Source: an uncultured Acetobacteroides sp. (GTDB lineage: Bacteria; Bacteroidota; Bacteroidia; Bacteroidales; ZOR0009). From it: a DNA stretch of 64,000 nt. The stretch covers positions 62,001 to 126,000 of the forward strand of contig NZ_OY782755.1 in NCBI RefSeq assembly GCF_963678165.1. The letters are read 5' to 3'. The notes below the pieces were generated by a model. That model worked only from the letters and a program-made list of their open reading frames with translations. It did not search any database and was not told the DNA's origin. Below are positions 34,779 to 42,641 of this stretch, in pieces (the stretch's first letter is position 1; the number at the start of each line of letters is the position of its first letter). Both the position numbers and the translations under genes were made by a program.

Positions 34779-36623
34779 ATGAAAATGAAAAATAAAATAC
34801 TATTCATCCTCCATCTTCCACCTCCTGTACATGGTGCAGCTATGGTAGGTGAATACATTAAGGATAGCATTGAAGTAAACAGTAAATTTGATTGTACCTA
34901 TATCAACCTATCAACATCAAAAACCGTAGATGATATAGGTAAATCCTCCTTTTCAAAGTACTTTACGTTTTTAAGGCTTTACATAAATGTACTAATAAGG
35001 ATTTTTCATAATAGATTCGATCTTTGTTATATAACTATAAACTCTAAAGGTTCTGGCTTTTACAAGGAAATGGTAATTGTGGCAATTGTAAAACTCTTTA
35101 GAATACCAATTGTATACCACTACCATAACAAAGGTATAGCAGAAAATTGCAATAGTTGGCTTAAAAAAATGCTATACCGTTTTCAATTAAGCAAATCTCG
35201 AACTATTCTTTTATCTTCGCAATTGTATAGTGATATTGAGAATTTTTTACCCATAGATAGGCTATATTACTGCCCCAATGGTACTCCTTTAGTTAACCAA
35301 ACTGACATTACTATCCAAAAAAATAGAAACAAAGAGGCAAATATTTTGTTCCTTTCAAATATGATGGTAAGCAAAGGGGTATATGTATTTTTGGAAGCCT
35401 GCAAAATACTATTAGCAAAAGGTGTTGTATTCAAAGCAAACTTTGTTGGTTCTTGGGGTGACATTAAACAATTAGATTTTAATTCTTATATTACTGATAA
35501 TAAATTAAGTGAAGTAGTATCCTACTTAGGAGTGAAATACGATAATGATAAAAAGGAGGTTTTAAAAGAATCTAATATTTTCGTTTCCCCTACATGTAAT
35601 GATTGCTTTCCATTAGTATTGTTAGAGGCTATGCAATATCGTCTGCCTATAGTTACCACTAACGAAGGAGCAATACCCGAAATAGTTGAAGATGGTGTTA
35701 ATGGCTTTATTGTACCAAAAAAAGATGCCCAAACACTAGCCGATAAAATTAAATACTTAATTAGAAATCCTGAAATAGCCCAGCAAATGGGAGAAAGTGG
35801 ATATAAAAAGTACGTGAATAACTATACGTTGGATATATTCGAAAAGAATTTTATTAGTACCATAAGTCAGGTTATTGCTGACTTTAAAAAGGAGAAAAGA
35901 AAAGTGAAACAGAGGCTTAAGGATCTTCCACTATTCATACTTTCCTTAGGTATGCTTCCTAAGGATAAATGCTTAGTAAATACCATTAATGCCCACTCTT
36001 TTAATACCCTTCAAAAGGATTTTGATTTTTATGAATCACTACAAAAGAGCACCATACTACTACCCGATGGCATAAGCATAGTATTAGCCATAAGACTCCT
36101 AACCGGAAAAAAGATTGGTAAGATTGCCGGAGAAGATCTCTTTAAGTGGGAAATGGAGCGAATGGAGCAGGAGAGGGGTAAAGTCTTCTTTTTGGGTAGC
36201 AGCGAGGCTACGCTGGCAAAGATTGTAGAAAGAACTAAAAGGGAGTACCCGAATGTAATGGTTGCCACATACTCGCCACCCTATAAGCCCGAGTTTACAG
36301 CCGAAGACAACCAGCAAATGATTGAGGCTGTAAATGCATTTAAACCGGATGTGCTCCTTATAGGTATGACAGCCCCAAAGCAGGAGAAGTGGGCTGCAGC
36401 GCATTTCGAGCAACTAATGGCAACACATGTATGCTCTATAGGTGCAGTATTCGATTTCTATGCAGGTACGGTAAAGCGTGCTCCACGCTGGATGATTGCT
36501 ATAGGAATGGAGTGGTTTTACAGGCTGGTACGTGAGCCTAGAAGGATGTGGAGGAGATACCTTATTGGAAATGCACTATTTATATATTACATAATATGTG
36601 AAAAATTAAAGATGAAAGGATGA
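34779..36623 (+). CDS. Fusion of GT4 glycosyltransferase and WecG/TagA-type glycosyltransferase
   Basis: A 614-residue protein of two enzymes. Residues 1-375 are a GT4 GT-B transferase with acceptor loop PPPVHGAAMVGEYI and donor motif SPTCNDCFPLVLLEAMQ. Residues about 388-614 are a WecG/TagA/CpsF (GT26) domain: TINAHSFNT (402-410), LPDGISIVLA with the likely catalytic Asp430, KIAGEDLF, LLIGMTAPKQEKW, and FDFYAGTVKRAPRW followed by a membrane-associating tail REPRRMWRRYLIGNAL. TagA adds ManNAc to undecaprenyl-PP-GlcNAc at the start of wall teichoic acid. The 5-prime part is AT-rich, and from about 35.9-36.0 kb base composition returns to that of the flanks, so the switch falls near the domain joint. 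Confidence 0.92.
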   Translation: MKMKNKILFILHLPPPVHGAAMVGEYIKDSIEVNSKFDCTYINLSTSKTVDDIGKSSFSKYFTFLRLYINVLIRIFHNRFDLCYITINSKGSGFYKEMVIVAIVKLFRIPIVYHYHNKGIAENCNSWLKKMLYRFQLSKSRTILLSSQLYSDIENFLPIDRLYYCPNGTPLVNQTDITIQKNRNKEANILFLSNMMVSKGVYVFLEACKILLAKGVVFKANFVGSWGDIKQLDFNSYITDNKLSEVVSYLGVKYDNDKKEVLKESNIFVSPTCNDCFPLVLLEAMQYRLPIVTTNEGAIPEIVEDGVNGFIVPKKDAQTLADKIKYLIRNPEIAQQMGESGYKKYVNNYTLDIFEKNFISTISQVIADFKKEKRKVKQRLKDLPLFILSLGMLPKDKCLVNTINAHSFNTLQKDFDFYESLQKSTILLPDGISIVLAIRLLTGKKIGKIAGEDLFKWEMERMEQERGKVFFLGSSEATLAKIVERTKREYPNVMVATYSPPYKPEFTAEDNQQMIEAVNAFKPDVLLIGMTAPKQEKWAAAHFEQLMATHVCSIGAVFDFYAGTVKRAPRWMIAIGMEWFYRLVREPRRMWRRYLIGNALFIYYIICEKLKMKG

Positions 36624-37469
36624 AAGATTTTCATTCCACTAATTTTCTCAAATTACGCGAATTACCCTTTGTGATTAAAGAAGGATGAAAAATGAAAGAG
36701 TGAGAAATTCTTGTCAACCTTAACGATTAACCACTAACGACTCCCACCCACCCCGTTCACTCGATCACTTATTCCCGCATCACCCGTCACAGTTCACACT
36801 TCACGACTCCCAATCACCTGCCCAATCATTCACTCGATCACTGGATCACCCGTTCACTATTAACCCCTCCAACTAACGACTAACGGCAACCCCCTCCCTT
36901 GATCACAAGTTCCCTGTTCCCTCCTCCCGGCGAACCCTTCACGCTTCACTCATCACATCTCACGCATCACTTCTCCTTCCTCACTTTTTAAAACTACAGC
37001 AGTTCCAACCCCGTATTACCACGAGTTTAAGGTCGGTATCACCCGAGTAACAGGCAATCATTACTGCTGTTTGGGGGCGGTATCATCGTAATATCAGGCT
37101 CAAATCACTACGTTTTTAGAGTCGAAATCATATACTGTTTGAAGGTGATTTCATAGTGAATTCGGGGTTAGTTTCATATACTGTTTAAAGTTGAACTCAT
37201 AATGATATCGGGTTCGAATTCATAGTGAAAACGGGAAAGGATAAAAAGATGAAAAGATGAAAAGATGAAAGGATGAAAGGATGAAAAATGAAAATGAAAA
37301 TGAAAATGAAAAATTTCGGCCCACGCTTCATTCGTCACCCATACGATTAACCACTCCCGATTACCGACTCCCAGCTCACTCGTTCTCTCGATCTCAAGTT
37401 GCCTTGTTCACGGGTCTCTCATTACGCTTCACAGTTCACGCTCCCCGACTAACAACTAATTCTGTTTTA
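36624..37469. repeat. Gene-free region of composite repeats in reverse orientation
   Basis: The order of words here is the reverse complement of that left of the cassette: AACCACTAACGACTCCCACC (about 36728), GATCACTTATTCCC, CATCACCCGTCACAG, and GATTAACCACTCCCG (about 37345). A 23-bp array lies inside (listed separately). Bases 37248-37315 are low-complexity (GATGAAA and ATGAAAATGAAA). No gene is supported; the short frame at 37281-37514 spans repeat sequence. Confidence 0.65.
37037..37237. repeat. 23-bp degenerate tandem array
   Basis: The anchor TCA recurs at ends 37107, 37130, 37153, 37176, 37199 and 37222, exactly 23 bases apart. Units resemble TCATATACTGTTTAAAGTTG or TCATAGTGAATTCGGGGTTA plus a short tail. 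Two or three more decayed units precede with 22-25 base steps. About eight units in total. Confidence 0.75.
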
Positions 37470-37509
37470 ATAAAGAAAAGAGAATGCCCCAGCCGAGGCC
37501 AGGGCATTC
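37470..37509 (-). terminator. Terminator of the HU-like pseudogene
   Basis: On the minus strand GAATGCCC and GGGCATTC close a 12-base loop and are followed by TCTTTTCTTTA. It lies 18 bases after the natural stop of the pseudogene at 37527. Confidence 0.75.
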
Positions 37510-37526
37510 GATAGGAAAAAGGAAGG

Positions 37527-38242
37527 CTATACGATCGTAAACGTCTTTTTGAAGGCACTCTTTCTGATCTCCTTGTCGGAGCAGTAGGCCTTGCGCACCT
37601 GTGCTAACGTATTCGCCCTTCGTTAGCACAGGTAGGGTGAACATCAGCTCAGCATTGGTGATTTTTCCAAAATGCTGCACCTTCACCTCCGATCCGCTCT
37701 CGATGTTTACTAAGAAAAGCCCCTCATCTGTTTTAGTAGAATCTAACTTTAGCTCGTTGCCAATAAGCTTGTCAATAAATCCGGCATTATATTCGGTTGA
37801 GTTTCCAGTAAAACAGTTTACGAACTGCTTAAGTACAGGAGCTCTTTCCACCGAATCGTATCGACTAACCTGCAGATTAGTGATGCTACTGTTGAGCATT
37901 TCGCCGGGGGTAACCTTAACATTAACAGCATGTCTGGTTGAATCAAAGTTGTCAATTGGACTGTTGAATCTACCCGATATGGAAGGCTTAATGTTGACAA
38001 TAGGTAATTGAACACTGCATCCGCTAGACACCTTGTCGATACCACAAAGAAGAGAATTTCCATTACCGCCTTGATGTCGGCAATGGTAGCAGACTATTAT
38101 ACTTCTGCATTTCGGCCGCAATACGGTTTACATCGTAAACATCGGTTGCACTTACTTTGGCCATGTACGCCTCCGAACCCTTAATCAGCGGGTTTTGTAA
38201 TAGGTAGTACCAAAGAGTTCCTGTTACTTTTTGTCTAGCCAT
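37527..38242 (-). pseudogene. Frameshifted HU-like (HU-HIG/DUF4469-type) DNA-binding protein gene
   Basis: The natural start is ATG at 38242-38240, reading MARQKVTGTLWYYLLQNPL. This frame fails after MQKYNS (about 38090), continues in another frame as ATIADIKAVMEILF, and shifts again near 38010-38060 into GCSVQLPIVNIKPSISG and on to GKITNAELMFTLPVLTKGEY. A third shift at about 37615 restores the natural C-terminus AQVRKAYCSDKEIR to a TAG at 37529-37527. With at least three shifts the gene is dead unless the assembly is wrong. The N-terminal start, the RFNSPIDNFDSTRH segment and the C-terminal pattern resemble the HU-like proteins with a C-terminal Ig-like part found in multiple copies in Bacteroidota. 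Family naming is moderately sure. Confidence 0.7.
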
Positions 38243-38288
38243 TTTCTAATTTTTTGGCATAACATTCAAAACTAACTTGCGTATTTCG

Positions 38289-38466
38289 AACCTTTTGGTA
38301 CTTGTTACGGGTTAACAAAGTACAGAAGGTTAGCGTTGTGATAGGATAGGAGCATGTGAATTGATAGTTCGGCTCCTAAACGTATAGAGCATCTCGCTAC
38401 AGTGTAGCATCTTTTTTAGGCCATTAACAGGCGATGTTGGCGCATCGGCTGTTGGTGGCTTTTTTT
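38289..38466 (+). ncRNA. Candidate structured RNA: four hairpins ending in a strong terminator
   Basis: Between two pseudogenes, four inverted repeats follow one another. Hairpin 1 (38289-38331) nests AACCTT/AAGGTT around GTACTTGTT/AACAAAGTAC with one bulge. Hairpin 2 (38347-38378) is TAGGAGC/GCTCCTA. Hairpin 3 (38396-38408) is GCTAC-AGT-GTAGC followed by ATCTTTTTT. Hairpin 4 (38420-38459) has 16 pairs (two G-U) with one mismatch and a 6-base loop TTGGCG, then a run of seven T. The T-run polarity says plus strand. No plus-strand gene precedes it within 1.6 kb, so this is an orphan terminator. It could be a small RNA, or the remains of a lost gene's end. No promoter was identified. Confidence 0.4.
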
Positions 38467-39417
38467 ATGCAGCACATGGTGTCGCATAAAATGGTTGCGT
38501 ATTAATCACCTATAGCATACAAAATCCATTAAGGTTTAACATTATGGGGGTTGGTACACCACAGAGCATACCACGCCCTACGCCTTTATCTTCTTTGTTG
38601 ATTATTACAAGGACTCTTCGCCCTTTCTTCTTCCCGGTGGTAAATTACTTGTTCGGGATCTTTGAATAGCTGTTTAAGCTATAATCTTAATCTTAGTTTC
38701 AAACTCTGTAAACGACAGCCTCTTCAGCCTTCCTTGAGTATTCACATAACAAATATCGAATATTTTTTTAATAGTATCAAAATTTATGGTAAAATATTTT
38801 TATTCCAAGAATTATCACAAATTTCACAAATTACGCTTTGTCGCTGAAATAATAGTATCAAGTATAACGACACGAAGAAAGACAGGAAAAATGAAAGGAT
38901 GAAAACATGAAAAAATTAGGCTCCAACTTCATTAGTCACATATAACGCACCACGCTTCACAATAGCCTCAGTGTCATATGTATCTTAGCGTTGAAAGAAA
39001 AATTACGTAAAGTTCGTGACAAAAAACTCGTAATATTAAAGTTAACTCACCACACATCATGGTTCGGGACTCTTGACTCTATGATTCTCGACTCCCTCCG
39101 TGTACCTATGTGCCTCATCGACTCTGCGTTGGAAAATGAAAGAATGAAAAATTCTTGTCTCTCATTACGACTCTCGACTAACGACTAACGGCAACCTCCT
39201 CCCAAGATCACTCACTCACCCATAACGATTAACCTCTCCCGACTAACGACACCTAGCTCCTGCCTCCCTCAATCACTCATTCACAGGATCATTCGTTCAC
39301 TATTTCCTACTTCATCCGTATTTATCTGTTTCTCAATACCTCCGTATTGAGAAAACTACAAACATTCGTATTTAAAATATTCGTATATTTGTACTGAATT
39401 CTTTAATTCAGAAGTAT
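38467..39417. other. Gene-free region with inverted composite repeat
   Basis: No supported gene. About 39095-39155 (CTCCGTGTACCTATGTGCC, then CTCTGCGTTGGAAAATGAAAG) is the inverted form of 22370-22425. About 39170-39310 carries GACTAACGACTAACGGCAAC and CACCCATAACGATTAACC words shared with 36.7 and 40.6 kb in the same orientation. Confidence 0.6.
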
Positions 39418-40583
39418 ATGGATAAGCCGTTTGTTTTTGGAGTTGCTGCAGCTGACGGAAACTTTACGGATAGACAAGACGAAGCAAAAAGATTGTTGGC
39501 CAACTTTTGAGCGGCGTAAATACGGTGCTGATATCCCCCCCGACGTTGGGGAAAACCTCGTTAGTTCGAAAAGTTGGGAAGATGACCGAGGAAAAAGGTG
39601 TAAAAGTGATGTTTTTGGATGTCTTTTCGCATCGGACCGAGGCTGAATTCTACAATGGCTTTGCAACTGCAGTAATTAAGCAAACCTCATCTAAATAGGA
39701 GGAATGGGTCGAGAACACAAAAAGTTTTCTATCGCGCGTACAACCTACTATTTCTATGGGAACCTATCCTAATATAGATTTCTCTGTAGGGCTAGTGCTA
39801 GATGAAAAGCGCGAATCAGTGGAGAAAATTCTATCGCTACCGGAGAAAATTGCTTTAAAGAAGGGGGTACAAATAGTTGTTTGTATTGATGAGTTCCAGC
39901 AGGTGATGGATTTTGAAGAACCTGTAACTTTTCAGAAAAAGTTAAGAAGCGTTTGGCAGCATCAGTCCGCAGTTTCCTACCGCCTTTTGGGGAGCAAAAA
40001 ACATCTTATGAGCTTGCTATTTGAGAAAAGAAACCTGCCATTTTATAAATTCGGAGATGTGTTGTACTTGCCAAAGATAGGTACAGCTAACTGGGTGAAT
40101 TATATAGTAGATAGGTTCGAGAGTAGCGGCAAAGAAATAGACGAGAGCTACGCTCAGTTGATCTGCGATATGGTTGATAATCATTCTTCGTATGTTCAGC
40201 AACTCTTCTGGTTGATATGGATGAGATCTGAAAATAGGGTTGACAATGAGAACTTTTGCTTAGGATTAGACGATTTGCTAAATCAGAATTCAATGCTTTT
40301 TCAGCGTGATATGGAATACCTGACAGGCTACCAACTAAACTTCCTAAGAGCGGTATGCGATGGCTTAAATTCGGAGTTTACTAAAAAGGATGTAATAGCT
40401 AAGTATAACTTCAGAACATCGGCAAATGTTACACGAATTAAGAAGGCTTTAGCTGATAAGGAGATTATTGATGTGATTTCCAAAAAGATAACCTTAGTAG
40501 ATCCTGTTTTTAGTTTATGGTTTAAAAGAGAAATTCAGCATAAGCAAATATTACCTTTTAGTTTAACGAAAGATGAAAAATGA
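39418..40583 (+). pseudogene. Broken AAA/P-loop ATPase gene (archaeal-ATPase-like)
   Basis: The natural start ATG at 39418 reads MDKPFVFGVAADGNFTDRQD and then stops at TGA 39508-39510; one lost base there would restore GVNTVLIS, which continues in a second frame. The Walker A region reads SPPTLGKTSLV; removing one C from the C7 run at about 39534 and adding an A to the following A4 run would restore the family form SPRRWGKTS. An in-frame TAG at 39696-39698 interrupts SSK/EEWVEN. The rest (39756-40583) is intact: VCIDEFQQVMDF (Walker B), GSKKHLM (sensor), and a C-terminal winged-helix. Family members are common, highly duplicated ATPases of unknown role. Dead, or a run of sequencing errors in homopolymers. 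Confidence 0.75.
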
Positions 40584-40965
40584 AAGATTCTGCCTTACGA
40601 TTAACGACTTCTAACAAATTCTTCCCTCTATCACTTATTCACCCATCATGATTAACCACTCCCGACTAACAATAAACAACTAACGATTCTCGACTCCTAC
40701 ATCCCTCGATCACTCGTTCACAGGATCACTAGATCATTTGTTCTCCCTTCACATTTCACCAGCTTCATATCCTACCAGTTGGATATTTAACAATTTAAGC
40801 TTTTGAAGAATTAATTATGTTAGCTTACTTTAGCGGCGAAAATAAATGAAGGGAAAAGGGAATAGAGAGTAGTGTCTTTTGTAAGATCTAATATCCAACG
40901 TCTCAGATGACGTGCCTATCCACATTCTTTCATCTTTCATATTATACTAATACAATAGTTCTGGC
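40584..40965. repeat. Composite repeat, reverse-orientation copy
   Basis: CACTTATTCACCCATCATGA followed by TTAACCACTCCCGACTAAC (40629-40668) and GATCACTCGTTCACAGGATC (about 40708) are further reverse-orientation copies of the left-side word order. No gene is supported and no clear promoter is seen for the phosphoglycosyltransferase gene that follows. Confidence 0.6.
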
Positions 40966-42381
40966 ATGTTGAATAAGAGGATGAAATTCATTAAGGTGAG
41001 CTTCATTATCATGGACACGGTACTCACCTTGGCAACCTTTAGGGTTGCGCTGGTGCTTCGTAACATGATAAAGGGAGATACCACCTCATTCGGTACCGCG
41101 TACTGGATAATGCTAGCAGGAGTAATGGTGCTATGGCCCATTTCCATAATGCTGTTCAACGTGTATGGTTTAACTAGTAATCATAAAAAAGAGAAGTTTG
41201 CACTTACAGCAATTCTTCCTAAGTTGATAGTAGCGGTATGCTTCGCCTTCCTGATCTGTACTACATCGCTTTACCTTATAAAAACTCAGGTAATTAGCCG
41301 CGCTTTTCTGATGGTATTTTTTGTTACCAATATAAGCGTACTGTTGGCAGCCAACTTTATTTACAAGATGTCGTTACGAAAGCTGCTAAGGCGTACCTCC
41401 TTTTACCGCAGAATAATTGTAGCAGGAAGTCCCGATAAGGTAAAGAAGCTGGTTAAGTACCTGAATAAAAATAATGAGCTATTTATCGACATTATTGGTA
41501 CCGTACACCTAAACGGCTACGAAGACCTAAGCAGTAAGCCTAAGTTGGGCGATTTTGAGGATCTTCCCGAACTGATAATGAAGCACAATGCCGATGATGT
41601 GGTGGTAACCATTCCGTACGATCACCTTAAAGAGATAGAGCCGTACATACACCGTTGCGAGGCTATGGGTATTACCATTCACCTTGTAATGGATGTTTAC
41701 GATATGAAGATTGCCAAGACTGGCATATCATCGATAGGCGTGATTCCTACTTTAACTTGGGCTAGTGTTAACCTAGATCCTTGGCAAATTGTAACAAAGC
41801 GCATAATTGACATGCTTGGAGGTTTAGTAGGACTAATTCTTACGGGAATACTTTCCATATTTATTGTTCCAGCAATACTCCTAGATTCTCCGGGCGGCGT
41901 ATTTTTCCGACAGACTAGAGTAGGGAAGAACGGCAGAAACTTCAACATCTACAAGTTTCGAACCATGTGTAATAATGCCGAAGCTCTTAAAAAGAAGCTG
42001 ATGGATAAGAACGAGATGGATGATATGATGTTCAAGATGAAGGATGATCCACGCGTTACCCGTGTTGGTAAGTTCCTCCGCAAAACCAGCCTCGATGAGC
42101 TTCCCCAGTTCTGGAATGTACTTATGGGCGATATGTCGCTGGTAGGAACGCGTCCGCCAACCCTCGATGAGGTAGATAAGTACGACCTTCACCACTGGCG
42201 CCGTTTAAGCGTTAAGCCTGGTATTTCGGGCATGTGGCAGGTATCGGGCCGTAACGAGATTACCGATTTTGAGGATGTGGTTAAACTTGATGTTCAGTAT
42301 ATCGACAGCTGGAGCATTTGGCTCGATTTCTCCATTATTTTCAAGACGATACATGCGATAGTTAAACGATCAGGAAGATAG
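40966..42381 (+). CDS. WcaJ-like polyprenyl glycosylphosphotransferase (initiating enzyme)
   Basis: A 471-residue membrane enzyme that transfers a sugar-1-phosphate, probably a hexose, from a UDP-sugar to undecaprenyl phosphate. The N-terminal half has four membrane helices and a CoA-binding-like Rossmann domain (about 135-245, with [15 protein letters not shown]). The C-terminal bacterial sugar-transferase domain begins with the re-entrant helix [19 protein letters not shown] and has [61 protein letters not shown] and the [14 protein letters not shown] end. This is the only initiating enzyme in the window, so both cassette and flanking glycan genes may depend on it. Confidence 0.95.
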   Translation: MLNKRMKFIKVSFIIMDTVLTLATFRVALVLRNMIKGDTTSFGTAYWIMLAGVMVLWPISIMLFNVYGLTSNHKKEKFALTAILPKLIVAVCFAFLICTTSLYLIKTQVISRAFLMVFFVTNISVLLAANFIYKMSLRKLLRRTSFYRRIIVAGSPDKVKKLVKYLNKNNELFIDIIGTVHLNGYEDLSSKPKLGDFEDLPELIMKHNADDVVVTIPYDHLKEIEPYIHRCEAMGITIHLVMDVYDMKIAKTGISSIGVIPTLTWASVNLDPWQIVTKRIIDMLGGLVGLILTGILSIFIVPAILLDSPGGVFFRQTRVGKNGRNFNIYKFRTMCNNAEALKKKLMDKNEMDDMMFKMKDDPRVTRVGKFLRKTSLDELPQFWNVLMGDMSLVGTRPPTLDEVDKYDLHHWRRLSVKPGISGMWQVSGRNEITDFEDVVKLDVQYIDSWSIWLDFSIIFKTIHAIVKRSGR

Positions 42382-42641
42382 AACACATATTTTACTGATA
42401 AAGCAGATTTTCACAGATATTGATTTTCCACTAAGATCTTCAATGAATTGCACAAATATCGCAATGAAAATGCCCCAGAGATTTTGTGAGAATATTTGTA
42501 ATATGAGAGAGAGATTGAATACAGACGTTCCAAATAAACCTCTACGCCAAAATCAAAGAATATCCACCTTTGGAGGGGGTAGAGGAGGGCATTCTGCCGC
42601 AATAATTCAATTGTTTAGTTTTAATTCTATCGATTTTTTCC

